DNA from: Pseudomonas typographi
Lineage (GTDB): Bacteria; Pseudomonadota; Gammaproteobacteria; Pseudomonadales; Pseudomonadaceae
NCBI RefSeq assembly: GCF_014694385.1
Contig: NZ_JAAOCA010000002.1
Location: 186,001 to 250,000 of the forward strand
Length of the DNA stretch: 64,000 nucleotides
Direction: 5' to 3'
Shown here: positions 52,470-61,823 of the stretch, piece after piece
Numbering within the stretch: position 1 is the stretch's first letter
Layout: every line of letters begins with the position of its first letter
Made by a program: the position numbers and the translations under genes
The notes under the pieces: generated by a model
Told to the model about the DNA's origin: nothing
Database searches by the model: none
Seen by the model: the letters and a program-made list of their open reading frames with translations, nothing else

Positions 52470-53357
52470 TCAACCGCGGCGGCGCAACGCTTCGATACGC
52501 TCTTCCAACGGCGGGTGGCTCATCAACAGGCCGGCCAGGCCGTGCTTGAGGCCGCCGTTAATGCCGAAGGCGCGGAGCGTGTCGGGCATGTGCACCGGCA
52601 CGCCCTGTTCGGCCCGTAGCCGCTGCAGGGCGCCGATCATCGCACCGGTGCCGGCCAATTGCGCGCCGGCTTCGTCGGCGCGGTATTCGCGGCGCCGCGA
52701 GAACCACATCACGATGATGCTGGCGAGGATGCCCAATACGATCTCGGCGAAGATGGTGGCGATGAAGTAGGCGATACCCTGGCCCTCTTCGTTCTTGAAA
52801 ATCACCTTGTCGACGAAATTGCCGATGATCCGCGCGAAGAACATCACGAAGGTGTTGACCACACCTTGGACCAACGCCAGGGTGACCATGTCGCCGTTGG
52901 CCACATGGCCGATCTCGTGGGCCAGTACCGCGCGCACTTCATCCGGCGAGAACCGCTCGAGCAGGCCCTGGCTGACCGCGACCAGGGCGTCGTTGCGGTT
53001 CCAGCCGGTGGCGAAGGCGTTGGCCTCGTAAGCCGGGAAGATACCGACCTCCGGCATTTTGATGCCCGCCTCGCGGGAGAGTTGTTCCACCGTTTGCATC
53101 AGCCACTGCTCGTGGCGGGTGCGTGGCTGGGTGATGGTCTGGGTGCCAGTGCTCATCTTGGCCATCCACTTGGAGATGAACAGCGAGAACAGCGAGCCGG
53201 CGAACCCGAAGACGGCGCAGAAAATCAGCAACTGGTTGAGGTTGAGGTCCACCCCGTTGGCGGCCATGAAGCCGTTGAAGCCGAACAGGCTCAGGGTGAT
53301 GCTGGCTATCAGCACGACCGCAAGGTTGGTGGCCACGAACAGCAGGATGCGCATCAT
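52470..53357 (-). CDS. htpX: HtpX membrane protease
   Basis: 295 residues, typical. Two N-terminal membrane segments ([24 protein letters not shown] and [22 protein letters not shown]), then the zinc motif HEIGH in [22 protein letters not shown], two further segments, and the third ligand Glu in [13 protein letters not shown]. It is an M48 protease degrading misfolded inner-membrane proteins beside FtsH. AGGAG lies about 12 bases before the ATG. A good promoter lies about 40-75 bases upstream. Confidence 0.95.
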   Translation of the reverse strand: MMRILLFVATNLAVVLIASITLSLFGFNGFMAANGVDLNLNQLLIFCAVFGFAGSLFSLFISKWMAKMSTGTQTITQPRTRHEQWLMQTVEQLSREAGIKMPEVGIFPAYEANAFATGWNRNDALVAVSQGLLERFSPDEVRAVLAHEIGHVANGDMVTLALVQGVVNTFVMFFARIIGNFVDKVIFKNEEGQGIAYFIATIFAEIVLGILASIIVMWFSRRREYRADEAGAQLAGTGAMIGALQRLRAEQGVPVHMPDTLRAFGINGGLKHGLAGLLMSHPPLEERIEALRRRG

Positions 53358-53401
53358 GGTGTGAAAGTACTCCTGACGGGTAAGTATGAAGCTTAGTCGG
53401 G

Positions 53402-53430
53402 TATATAAGGTTGCCAGTGGAGGGATTCAA
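53402..53430 (-). promoter_or_regulatory. htpX promoter
   Basis: On the minus strand, TTGAAT (53430-53425) and TATATA (53407-53402) are separated by exactly 17 bases, a near-consensus sigma-70 promoter placing transcription start near 53395. CTTGG just upstream of the -35 is not a convincing heat-shock element. Confidence 0.65.
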
Positions 53431-53571
53431 CCAAGGTACTATTACAAACTATGTCGCAGGAATTTTCCTACAAGGGCTGCCTAGGTGGAACCCTCTGGCC
53501 CTGTGGCCTAGCGTGAAAACATTGCTGCTGAATGGTTTCGCCGGCTGCTTAGGCAATTGAGCCAAAACGTG

Positions 53572-53598
53572 ACGGCGCCGCCGCTGGGGTGGCGCCGT
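53572..53598 (-). terminator. Hairpin at the 3' end of alaA
   Basis: ACGGCGCC pairs with GGCGCCGT around an 11-base loop, a few bases past the alaA stop. Minus-strand sequence after it is CACGTTTTGG, a weak T-run, while the plus strand runs into TTTTC. Confidence 0.6.
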
Positions 53599-53603
53599 TT
53601 TCA

Positions 53604-54815
53604 TCACTGGCGATAGCCGCGCACGAAGCTGCCGATGCGGCTGATGGCCTGCTCCAGGTCATCGACGCGCGGCAGCGTGACCACCCGGAAGTGGTCCGGC
53701 CATGGCCAGTTGAACGCGGTGCCTTGTACCACTAGCAGTTTTTCCGACAGCAGCAGGTCGAGCACGAATTTCTCGTCGTTGGCGATCGGGCACACCTTGG
53801 GGTCGATCCGTGGGAAGGCGTACAGCGCGCCCATGGGTTTGACGCACGACACCCCAGGGATGTCGTTGAGCAGTTCCCAAGCGCGGTTGCGCTGCTCGAG
53901 CAGGCGGCCTGGCGGCAGTACCAGGTCGTTGATGCTTTGGTAGCCGCCCAGGGCGGTCTGGATCGCGTGTTGTGCCGGCACGTTAGCGCACAGGCGCATG
54001 TTGGCGAGGATGTCGAGCCCTTCGATGTAGCTCTGGGCTTGGTGCTTGGGCCCGGAGATAATCAGCCAACCGGAGCGAAAGCCGGCCACCCGATAGGATT
54101 TCGACAGGCCGTTGAAGGTCAGGCACAGCAGGTCCGGGGCCAGCGCCGCGGTGCTGACGTGCACCGCGGCGTCGTAAAGGATCTTGTCGTAGATTTCGTC
54201 GGAAAACACCACCAGGTTATGTTGGCGCGCCAGTTCCAGCATGCCCAGCAGCACTTCGCGGGAGTACACCGCGCCGGTGGGGTTGTTCGGGTTGATGATC
54301 ACCATGGCCTTAGTGTTGGGCGTGATCTTGGCCTTGATGTCGGCCAGGTCCGGCGCCCAGTCGGCCTGCTCGTCGCACAGGTAGTGCACCGCATTGCCGC
54401 CGGCCAGGCTCACCGACGCCGTCCACAGAGGGTAGTCCGGTGCCGGGATGAGCACTTCATCGCCGTTGTTGAGCAGCGCTTGCATCGACATCACGATGAG
54501 TTCTGACACCCCGTTGCCCAGGTAGATGTCTTCGATGCCGACACCGGCGATCTCTTTTTGCTGGCAGTACTGCATCACCGCCTTGCGGGCGCTGAACAGG
54601 CCCTTGGAGTCGCTGTACCCTTGGGCGGTGGGCAGGTTGCGGATGACGTCCTGGAGGATTTCTTCCGGAGCCTCGAAGCCGAATGGTGCCGGGTTGCCGA
54701 TGTTCAGCTTGAGTATGCGGTGGCCTTCTTCTTCCAGGCGCTTGGCGTGCTTGAGCACCGGGCCGCGGATGTCATAGCACACGTTGGCGAGCTTGTTCGA
54801 TTTGCTGAACTGCAT
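53604..54815 (-). CDS. alaA: glutamate-pyruvate aminotransferase AlaA
   Basis: 403 residues from the ATG at 54815 (AGGAT upstream), nearly the same length as E. coli AlaA. It converts pyruvate plus glutamate to alanine plus 2-oxoglutarate with PLP. The match is strong along the whole length: NVCYDIRGPVLKHAKRLEEEG, LKLNIGNPAPFGFEAPEEIL, VIINPNNPTGAVYSREVL, the PLP lysine in TFNGLSKSYRVAGFRSGW, and VQGTAFNWPWPDHFRVVTLPRVDD. An upstream in-frame extension of 38 codons is rejected. Confidence 0.95.
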   Translation of the reverse strand: MQFSKSNKLANVCYDIRGPVLKHAKRLEEEGHRILKLNIGNPAPFGFEAPEEILQDVIRNLPTAQGYSDSKGLFSARKAVMQYCQQKEIAGVGIEDIYLGNGVSELIVMSMQALLNNGDEVLIPAPDYPLWTASVSLAGGNAVHYLCDEQADWAPDLADIKAKITPNTKAMVIINPNNPTGAVYSREVLLGMLELARQHNLVVFSDEIYDKILYDAAVHVSTAALAPDLLCLTFNGLSKSYRVAGFRSGWLIISGPKHQAQSYIEGLDILANMRLCANVPAQHAIQTALGGYQSINDLVLPPGRLLEQRNRAWELLNDIPGVSCVKPMGALYAFPRIDPKVCPIANDEKFVLDLLLSEKLLVVQGTAFNWPWPDHFRVVTLPRVDDLEQAISRIGSFVRGYRQ

Positions 54816-54973
54816 GTTGGGATCCTGGGTAAGACGCGAGCGCCCACAAAAAAGGGGTTTGAACAGCAACGGCGCGGGTGACAGACTGGCGCATCGATAC
54901 GGCGCAATCATACGTGCCAGCCGATTCACCGAAAAGACACAGTGCGGGCTTTTTCCACTGCTGAGGTGTACCC

Positions 54974-55378
54974 ATGCCCAAGTTCGACAAAACCCTGGAG
55001 GAGTGGCGCGCCATGCTCGACCCCGAGCAGTACCGCGTATGCCGCCTGGCCGGAACCGAGCCGCCCTTCAGCGGTAAATACAACACCACCAAAACCGATG
55101 GCGTGTACCATTGCATTTGCTGCGAGGCGCCATTGTTCGATTCACGGGCCAAGTTCGACTCCGGTTGCGGGTGGCCAAGCTTTTATGAGCCGATCGCCAA
55201 CAATGCCATGATCGAACTGCGCGACAGCACCCACGGCATGATCCGCACCGAGGTGCGCTGCAGCACCTGCAATGCCCACCTGGGCCACGTGTTCCCAGAC
55301 GGCCCGCGACCGACAGGGTTGCGCTATTGCATCAACTCGGTGTGCCTCGACCTGCGGCCCAGGGGTGTTCAGGCATGA
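54974..55378 (+). CDS. msrB: peptide-methionine (R)-S-oxide reductase MsrB
   Basis: 134 residues. The zinc site has two CxxC pairs (CICC and CSTC), the substrate motif is [12 protein letters not shown], and the catalytic Cys is in [13 protein letters not shown]. It repairs R-methionine sulfoxide in proteins using thioredoxin. Its stop overlaps the glutathione peroxidase ATG (ATGA), so the two are co-translated as an oxidative-repair pair. It is divergent from alaA. Confidence 0.95.
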   Translation: MPKFDKTLEEWRAMLDPEQYRVCRLAGTEPPFSGKYNTTKTDGVYHCICCEAPLFDSRAKFDSGCGWPSFYEPIANNAMIELRDSTHGMIRTEVRCSTCNAHLGHVFPDGPRPTGLRYCINSVCLDLRPRGVQA

Positions 55379-55860
55379 CGCTGGACCCGATGAGCGTGCC
55401 CTGCGTGTTGATGAACGGAACGCGCAAGACCCTTGCCGACTACGATGCCAAGGCCCTGCTGGTGGTCAACACCGCCAGCCAGTGCGGCTTTACCCCGCAG
55501 TACAAGGCCCTGGAGCAACTGTGGCAGACCTACGGGCCGCGCGGGCTGGTGGTGCTGGGGTTCCCGTGTAACCAGTTCGGCCACCAGGAACCGGGCGACG
55601 ATCGCGCCATTGCGCAGTTCTGCGACACCACGTTCGGTGTGAGCTTCCCATTGTTTCGCAAGGTAGAGGTCAACGGCGAGCATGCCCATCGCCTGTTCGT
55701 GGCCTTGAAGGCTGCGGCCCCCGGCCTGCTGGGCAGCGAGAAGGTCAAGTGGAACTTCACCAAGTTTCTCATCGATGTCCGCCGGCGCCGGGTACGCCGC
55801 TTCGCGCCGTTCACCAAACCGCACAAGCTCGCCGGCGAAATCGAGCGTTTGCTGGTGTAG
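55375..55860 (+). CDS. glutathione peroxidase family protein
   Basis: 161 residues from the ATG at 55375. The catalytic Cys is in [17 protein letters not shown], followed by [16 protein letters not shown] (Gln) and [11 protein letters not shown] (Trp, Asn), giving the full Cys/Gln/Trp/Asn tetrad. It reduces peroxides; bacterial Cys forms mostly use thioredoxin. Coupled to msrB. Confidence 0.95.
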   Translation: MTLDPMSVPCVLMNGTRKTLADYDAKALLVVNTASQCGFTPQYKALEQLWQTYGPRGLVVLGFPCNQFGHQEPGDDRAIAQFCDTTFGVSFPLFRKVEVNGEHAHRLFVALKAAAPGLLGSEKVKWNFTKFLIDVRRRRVRRFAPFTKPHKLAGEIERLLV

Positions 55861-55875
55861 TTTGCAGCCCTCGGG

Positions 55876-58188
55876 TCAGGCGTGCGGCACCCATTGGTCG
55901 ATCATGGCAATCAGTTCTTCGCGGCGAAACGGTTTGGCCAAATAGTCGTTCATGCCGGCGGCGCGGCAGCGCTCGCGTTCTTCCGGCATGGCATTGGCGG
56001 TCAAGGCTACGATCGGCATTTGCGGCCAGCGGCCGCTCTGGCGGATCCGCCGGGTGGCCTCGTAGCCATCCATCACCGGCATGTTGCAATCCATCAGCAC
56101 CAAATCGAACGGGGCGTTTTCAAGCTCGGCCAGCGCTTCGCCGCCGTGGGCGGCCACGGTCACCTCGCAGCCGAGTTTGCCGAGCATGCCGCGGGCGACC
56201 AATTGGTTAACCGGGTTGTCCTCGACCAGCAGGATGCGCGCGCGCCGCTCTGCGCGGGGTTCGGCCTGGGGCACGGCGCCAGTGCCGGGTATATCCATGC
56301 CGAGGGTGCGCCGCAACACTTGCAACAGCGCGTCGCGGGACAGTGGCCGTGCCAGTTGCTGCAGGGCACCCAGGCGGGCGGCTTGGTCGCTGGGCAAGAA
56401 ATTACCATAGGCAGTCACCAGCAAGATCGGCGTTTGCAGGCGTGGGCGCAAGCGGAACAAGCATTGCGGGTTGTCGGTGATCACCAGGTCGGCGCTGATG
56501 TCGTCGAAGGCATCTTCCGGGTCGCGGCGCTGATACACCAGCCCCCAGCAGGGCAATAGGTTTTCCAGTAACTCGGCCAAACCACTGCTGGCGCTGCTTA
56601 CCCCTACGATCTGACCTTTCAGCGTAGGCAACGGGGCGGCAGGGGTGTGGGTGGGCAATGGCAGGTCGGCGGTGAACTGGCTGCCGAAACCCGGCTCGGA
56701 GCTTATCGACAGGCGCCCTTGCATCGCTTCGCACAGGTTATTGGTCAGCGCCAGGCCCAGGCCGGTACCGCCGAATTGGCGGGTGATACCCGCGCCGGCC
56801 TGGGTGAAGGGCTTGAAGATCTTAGCCTGGGCTTCCTTGGGGATGCCGATCCCGGTGTCCCGTACTTCGATGCTGACGCCGCTGACCACGGCGCTCAAGC
56901 GCACGTCCACGCGGCCGAAACGGGTGAACTTCAAGGCGTTGGATAACAAATTGCTGACGATCTGCCGTACCCGGGTGGGGTCGCCCAGCACCAGTTGGGC
57001 AAAGCCCGGCGCCACCAGGCAGGTGAGCTCTACATTCGGTGCCGCATTTTGCGAGAGCAAGTTGGCGGTGTCCTCCACCAGCGCGGCCAGGTCGAAGGGA
57101 ATGCGCTCCAGTTCCAACTGGCCGGCGTCGAATTTCGACAGGTCGAGAATATCGTTGAGCAGCTCCACCAGCACCTTGCCCGAGTCGTGGGCAATCGACA
57201 GTTGCTGGCGTTGCTCGGCGGCCAGGGGGGCGTCCATGGCCAGGGCTATCATGCCCAGCAGGCCGTTGAGCGGTGTGCGAATTTCATGGCTCATGTTGGC
57301 CAGAAAGGCGGCGCGGGCCTGAGCCATTTCCATGGCGTTACGGCGGGCGACTTCCAGTTCTTCATTCGACTGGCTCAGGCGCACGTTGCTCGCCTTAAGC
57401 TCGGTGGTGCGCGCCGAGACGATGTTTTCCAGCTCGCTGAGGTAATCGGTGAGGCGGTTTTCCGCGGCCCGGCGTTGCTGGATTTCCATGGCCATGCTCA
57501 CGAACTGCTGGTTGGCGACCTTCACCAGCACGCCGATTTCATCTTGTTCGTGGCCGGCCGGGTAGGGCAGCCGGTTAGGGGCCGCGTTATGCGGGTCGCT
57601 GCGGACCAGCGAGCGGATGACCCCCACCAGCGGCTTGGTCAACATGGAGTAGAACATCACCAACAAAATGGCGGTGAGGATCAATGTGCGCATAAAACCG
57701 CTGACCAAGGTCACACCGGCACGCTCTAAAAACCGTGTGCCGACCGCGCTGGTGTCTACCCGCAGCGTCAGCGTGCCCAGGGTTTCGGCGGGCATGTGGT
57801 CAAGGTACAGGCGGTCTTTGAAGACCAAATTGGTGCCGAACAGTGCGTCGGTGAGCATTCGGCAGCGGCTGCTCGGGCGTTGCCGGTCGACGCTGGCCAG
57901 CACTTGGTTGGTGTTGTCGACCAGGCTTGCGCCAATCACCGACTCTGAGCGCAGCAGCCCCCTGGTCAGCTCTTCGGCCAATTCGGCGTCGATGTTATAG
58001 GCGATCCGCGATGCCGGGTTGTGGCTGATTTCCAGCAGCGACGTGACTTGGCGGTTGATGGCTTCGTTTACGCTGGCATAATCCAGGGCGATCTGCGCGA
58101 AACTCAGTAGTGTCCCGATAACCAGGCCCACCACGACAGTCGTGCGGGCTTGTTTGTACGACAAGCGGTGGGTGAACTTGATATCCAT
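55876..58188 (-). CDS. hybrid sensor histidine kinase/response regulator
   Basis: 770 residues. Order: N-terminal membrane segment (TTVVVGLVIGTLLSFAQIAL), periplasmic sensor (about 40-155), second segment (FMRTLILTAILLVMFYSML), HAMP-like region, coiled coil (ENIVSARTTELKASNVRLSQSNEELEVARR), HisKA with the phospho-His in FLANMSHEIRTPLNG, and HATPase (N box ALKFTRF, IEVRDTGIGIPKE, GGTGLGLALT). A degenerate receiver-like domain comes next, then a true receiver with acceptor Asp in LVLMDCNMPVMDGYEATRRI and Lys in YLAKPF. No output domain, so it must pass phosphate to another protein. Signal unknown; no cognate regulator adjacent. Confidence 0.92.
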   Translation of the reverse strand: MDIKFTHRLSYKQARTTVVVGLVIGTLLSFAQIALDYASVNEAINRQVTSLLEISHNPASRIAYNIDAELAEELTRGLLRSESVIGASLVDNTNQVLASVDRQRPSSRCRMLTDALFGTNLVFKDRLYLDHMPAETLGTLTLRVDTSAVGTRFLERAGVTLVSGFMRTLILTAILLVMFYSMLTKPLVGVIRSLVRSDPHNAAPNRLPYPAGHEQDEIGVLVKVANQQFVSMAMEIQQRRAAENRLTDYLSELENIVSARTTELKASNVRLSQSNEELEVARRNAMEMAQARAAFLANMSHEIRTPLNGLLGMIALAMDAPLAAEQRQQLSIAHDSGKVLVELLNDILDLSKFDAGQLELERIPFDLAALVEDTANLLSQNAAPNVELTCLVAPGFAQLVLGDPTRVRQIVSNLLSNALKFTRFGRVDVRLSAVVSGVSIEVRDTGIGIPKEAQAKIFKPFTQAGAGITRQFGGTGLGLALTNNLCEAMQGRLSISSEPGFGSQFTADLPLPTHTPAAPLPTLKGQIVGVSSASSGLAELLENLLPCWGLVYQRRDPEDAFDDISADLVITDNPQCLFRLRPRLQTPILLVTAYGNFLPSDQAARLGALQQLARPLSRDALLQVLRRTLGMDIPGTGAVPQAEPRAERRARILLVEDNPVNQLVARGMLGKLGCEVTVAAHGGEALAELENAPFDLVLMDCNMPVMDGYEATRRIRQSGRWPQMPIVALTANAMPEERERCRAAGMNDYLAKPFRREELIAMIDQWVPHA

Positions 58189-58311
58189 GGATACTGCGCC
58201 GGTTCTTGATCGTTAGCCTCGCGCCACGGCGCTCACGGTAATCGACTCCTGGCCCGTGCGCACGTTCACGCGGTCGGCTCTTTTACTCTGTTACTGCCTT
58301 GAGGTGAAGAC

Positions 58312-59202
58312 GTGGATGCTCGCTTGACTGCCTTTCTCGACCGTGCCGAAGCCGTATTGGCACGCCTTGAACCTTTGTTGCCGGTGCCGCGCCCGGCCCT
58401 GGATTGGTCTAGCACATTGGCCGCGCGCTGGCGCCACGACGGCCGCAGTGGCTACCTGCAGCCGCTTGAGGTGAGCCTGGATATTCGCCTGGCCGATTTG
58501 CTCGGGGTTGACCGCCAGCGCGAGCAACTGGGCCGTAATACTCGCCAATTCCTCGACGGCCTGCCGGCCAACCATGCTCTGCTGTGGGGCGCGCGGGGCA
58601 CCGGCAAGTCTTCGCTGGTGCGCGCCTTGCTGGCCGAACACGCCGCGGCTGGCCTACGGCTGATCGAGATCGAGCGCGACCATTTGGCCGACCTGCCGCG
58701 GGTGGTAGAGCAACTGAAGGGTCAATCCCAACGCTTTGTACTGTTTTGCGACGATTTGTCGTTCGAGGCCGGGGAGGGTGACTACCGGGTGCTCAAGAGC
58801 GTGCTGGACGGGTCGCTGGAACAGGCGCCGGAAAACCTGTTGCTGTACGCCACCTCCAACCGCCGCCATTTGGTGCCAGAAAACCAAAGCGACAACGACC
58901 ATTGGCAGCAGGTCGATGGCGAGCTGCATCCCAGTGAGGCCGTCGAAGACAAAATCGCCCTCTCTGACCGTTTTGGCCTGTGGTTGTCGTTTTACCCGTT
59001 TAGCCAAGGCCATTACTTGGATGTGGTCTGCCATTGGGTGGCCGAGATCGCCAGCCAGGCGGGGCTGGCTTGGGCCCGTGATGAAGAGCTGGAAAAAAAC
59101 GCGGTGCGCTGGGCTACTGCCCGCGGCAACCGCAATGGCCGCTGTGCCTATCAATTTGCCCGCTACTGGGTGGGCCTGAAGCTTTTGGAGACGCATCCAT
59201 GA
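58312..59202 (+). CDS. DUF815 AAA-type ATPase
   Basis: 296 residues from a GTG at 58312 with GAGG seven bases upstream. Walker A is GARGTGKSSLVRALLAEH and Walker B FVLFCDDLSFE; NLLLYATSNRRHLVPE gives sensor 1. WATARGNRNGRCAYQFARYWVG is a conserved tail. The family is widespread and its client unknown; a chaperone-like role is possible. Its stop overlaps the next gene by four bases, so it is translated together with the free-methionine-sulfoxide reductase. Confidence 0.9.
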   Translation: MDARLTAFLDRAEAVLARLEPLLPVPRPALDWSSTLAARWRHDGRSGYLQPLEVSLDIRLADLLGVDRQREQLGRNTRQFLDGLPANHALLWGARGTGKSSLVRALLAEHAAAGLRLIEIERDHLADLPRVVEQLKGQSQRFVLFCDDLSFEAGEGDYRVLKSVLDGSLEQAPENLLLYATSNRRHLVPENQSDNDHWQQVDGELHPSEAVEDKIALSDRFGLWLSFYPFSQGHYLDVVCHWVAEIASQAGLAWARDEELEKNAVRWATARGNRNGRCAYQFARYWVGLKLLETHP

Positions 59203-59681
59203 TCGATTTGAACGCCACCGGCGACGGGCTGGAAGGCTACCCACTGTGGGTGGCGCAACTTCAAGCGTTGCTGGCCGGCGAACGGGATTTCATCGCCAAC
59301 GCCGCGCAATTCTCGGCGTTTGTGTTCAACGAACTGCCTGACCTGAACTGGGCGGGGTTTTACCTGAACCGCAATGGCGAGCTGTTATTGGGGCCGTTCC
59401 AGGGCAAGGTGGCCTGCGTGCGCATTCCCTTCGGCCAAGGCGTATGTGGCACCGCTGCCGCCAGCGGCCGGCCGCAACGGGTCGAAGACGTGCACACCTT
59501 CGCCGGGCATATCGCCTGCGACAGCGCCTCGAACAGTGAACTGGTGGTGCCACTGGTCAAGCAAGGCCGCCTGCTCGGCGTGTTCGACCTGGACAGCCCA
59601 CGGGTTGGGCGCTTCAGCGAAGCCGACCAGGCCGGCATCGAGGCATTGCTGGCGGTATTTCTGGAGGCGACCGACCTATAG
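59199..59681 (+). CDS. free methionine-(R)-sulfoxide reductase (GAF domain)
   Basis: 160 residues, one GAF domain. The three catalytic/resolving cysteines occur in the expected spacing: KVACVRIPFG, QGVCGTAAASG and HIACDSASNSELVVPL. It reduces free (not protein-bound) R-methionine sulfoxide. Together with msrB-gpx 4 kb away this window carries three repair enzymes for oxidised sulfur or peroxide. The start overlaps the ATPase stop (ATGA). Confidence 0.93.
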   Translation: MIDLNATGDGLEGYPLWVAQLQALLAGERDFIANAAQFSAFVFNELPDLNWAGFYLNRNGELLLGPFQGKVACVRIPFGQGVCGTAAASGRPQRVEDVHTFAGHIACDSASNSELVVPLVKQGRLLGVFDLDSPRVGRFSEADQAGIEALLAVFLEATDL

Positions 59682-59759
59682 GCCGCTTACCCACGCGCGC
59701 CGCCCGATGCTACAGCCGCCCCACACAGGCTTTGCTGGGTGAAGCGGGTCGGTTAACGC

Positions 59760-60536
59760 TCAGTCGTAAATCGCCCGTTTCTTCCATTGGGCTTCTTCAT
59801 CGGCGGTGAGGTCTTTCAGGCCTTCGGTGAGTGCACTGGCGTCGTCCTGATGGTGGCGGATGTTGTTCATCACCATGTCGTTGGCCCGGGCCAGGAGTTT
59901 TTCGAGGTAGCGCAGTTGTTCGCTGTACACCGAGGGTTCCGGCTGTTTCTTCAGGTATTGTACGCCGCGCTCGAAGGCCAGCCGCGCATGGCCCGGCTCG
60001 CCTTGTTGGAAGGCTTGTTGGCCGAGGTTGTTGAAGAACTCGATGTGCAGCAGCACCAGCAGGTGGCGGATCTGGTTGACCCAGTGGCGGGACTCGCCCG
60101 GGGCCAGCACGCCTTCTTGGGTGGCGCGGATGATCTGGTGGTGCATCACCTCTAGCTGGTAGCTGACTTCCTTGGCGCGATCTTCGGTAAGGATAGGGTT
60201 GGGCGGGTTGTTCACCTGCACCTCGTTGCCCTGCGCTACCAGCGCCTCGAGTTCGGGAATGCGCGCCTTGAGCGCGGTGTTGCCTTTATCCAGCGGCAGT
60301 AGCTTTTGGCTCATGTGCAGTTCGATGCGGTAGAGCAGCAACTTCAGCTCAGGCGTAATCAACTGGCCGGGGAAGGTTTCGCTGATGTCCGCGCAGCGGC
60401 GCAGGCGGTCGGTCAATTCGTGGCGCAAGCGGGTGCGCGCAACCTTATTGGCTTCGATCGTATTATTGAGAAGGCCGATCGCGATGAGTACGGCCACCCC
60501 CGCAACGATCAGCAGGGTAATCATCATGGGCGTCAC
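59760..60536 (-). CDS. single-pass membrane protein of unknown function
   Basis: 258 residues. One N-terminal membrane segment (MMITLLIVAGVAVLIAIGLL), then an all-helical cytosolic part: NTIEANKVARTRLRHELTDRLRRCADISETFPGQLITPELKLLLYRIELHMSQKLLP, with a TPR-like stretch NNLGQQAFQQGEPGHARLAFERGVQYLKKQPEP. No catalytic motif recognised. It is monocistronic and conserved in appearance (G/C-biased third positions). Possibly a scaffold; no function is assigned. Confidence 0.7.
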   Translation of the reverse strand: MTPMMITLLIVAGVAVLIAIGLLNNTIEANKVARTRLRHELTDRLRRCADISETFPGQLITPELKLLLYRIELHMSQKLLPLDKGNTALKARIPELEALVAQGNEVQVNNPPNPILTEDRAKEVSYQLEVMHHQIIRATQEGVLAPGESRHWVNQIRHLLVLLHIEFFNNLGQQAFQQGEPGHARLAFERGVQYLKKQPEPSVYSEQLRYLEKLLARANDMVMNNIRHHQDDASALTEGLKDLTADEEAQWKKRAIYD

Positions 60537-60689
60537 GGTTGTGCCCTCGTGCTGTGTCCTAAGTGTAGTGTTCAGTGCCGGGGGCGAAGTTCAGTGCGCC
60601 GGGCATTCTGGCCTCGGGCCATTATGCGCGCTGCTCGCGCTGTGGCATAGCCTCGCGACGGGGTACTGACGAGGTGGCCATAAGGCAAT

Positions 60690-60716
60690 AATCATTTGTT
60701 ATAACGATAAATGATT
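60690..60716. promoter_or_regulatory. Inverted repeat in the promoter region of the ABC import operon
   Basis: AATCATTT and AAATGATT form perfect eight-base arms around GTTATAACGAT, in a strikingly AT-rich 60-base patch ahead of the operon. The first receptor ATG is 70 bases downstream. This layout suits a regulator (for example one responding to sulfur supply) and a promoter, but the factor is not identifiable by eye. Confidence 0.5.
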
Positions 60717-60785
60717 AAATTATTTCTAAGTATAACCAAAGGAATGCAGCATGGCGGGCTATCACCGCACTCTCAGGACTTTGCC

Positions 60786-61823
60786 ATGGTTACGCCCTCC
60801 ACCCGAAGAACGTTCGTTAAAAACCTGGCCTTATTGGGGGCCGTGGGCGCCGCAGGTAGCTGGTTGGCCGGGTGCGATAAAGAGGAGCCGGCCAAAAACG
60901 CAGGCGCCCCGGGGGTGATCAAGCAGGCCGGGGATAAGCCGGTCGCCTTCAAATACCCCGACAACCCGGCCTTCGACCTGGTGTACCTGGCCGATTCATT
61001 GGGCTACTTCGAAGGCACACAGGCGCGCCCGCAGTACATCGGCAAGATCGCCGCGCCGCAGATCATTCCATTGGTCGGTACCGGTGAGATCGACTTCGGC
61101 ACGCGCATGGTGCCCTTGGTGATCAGCGCCATTGCCAGTGGCCTGGACCTGAAGGTGATCGCCGCCGGCGGCAAAACGCTGCAAGAAGCACCGCACATGA
61201 AATACTTCGTGCGCGCCGACTCAGGCATTACCCAGCCCAAGGATTGGGAAGGCAAAACCGTGGGGTTCAACAGTTTCGGTGCCTGCGCCGAATTCGTCAG
61301 CAAAAAATACCTGCGTGCGCAGGGCGTGAACGTCGACAAGATCAACTGGGTGGTGGTGCCCGACAACCAGGCTGAGCAAACCCTGGTGACCGGCAACGTA
61401 GACATCGCCATTATTCACCCGCCAGCTTCCGGGGGGGCCGAGCACAACCCGGCACTGCGCAAGCTGTGGAGCGACTACGACCTGGACGGTGGCCTGGGCG
61501 GCATGGCCCCCTACAGCGGCCACGGCCGTTTCATCCGCGACAACCCCCAAGCCACGAGCGATTTCGTGGCGGCTATCGCCAAGGCCGGCAACTGGGTCAA
61601 CGCCAACCCCGACGACGCCCGCAAGGTCATTGCCGAGCGCTTGGGCATGAAGCTTGATTTGGTAGAGCGCTACGCGTATGTCGAAGACCTCATCATCACC
61701 GAGCCGCCAATCCAGTACTACATCGACATCCTGCAGAACGAAGGCAAGCTGCAGCCGGGCAAGGTGCAGGTCAAGGACGTGTACACCAACCAGTACAACC
61801 CGTTCGCCAAAGGCGCGGTGTAA
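60786..61823 (+). CDS. ABC substrate-binding protein, SsuA/NrtA/TauA-like, Tat lipoprotein
   Basis: 345 residues from the ATG at 60786 (AGGAC seven bases upstream; earlier in-frame starts lack spacing). The N-terminus combines a twin-arginine motif STRRTFVKNLAL with a lipobox SWLAGC, so export by Tat and lipid anchoring are predicted. The body fits type II NMT1-like receptors: VYLADSLGYFEGTQARPQYIG, IPLVGTGEIDFGTRMVPLVISAI, DWEGKTVGFNSFGACAEFVSKKYLRAQGVN. These receptors bind alkanesulfonates, taurine, nitrate or pyrimidine precursors. It leads the operon with its ATPase and permease. Confidence 0.88.
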   Translation: MVTPSTRRTFVKNLALLGAVGAAGSWLAGCDKEEPAKNAGAPGVIKQAGDKPVAFKYPDNPAFDLVYLADSLGYFEGTQARPQYIGKIAAPQIIPLVGTGEIDFGTRMVPLVISAIASGLDLKVIAAGGKTLQEAPHMKYFVRADSGITQPKDWEGKTVGFNSFGACAEFVSKKYLRAQGVNVDKINWVVVPDNQAEQTLVTGNVDIAIIHPPASGGAEHNPALRKLWSDYDLDGGLGGMAPYSGHGRFIRDNPQATSDFVAAIAKAGNWVNANPDDARKVIAERLGMKLDLVERYAYVEDLIITEPPIQYYIDILQNEGKLQPGKVQVKDVYTNQYNPFAKGAV

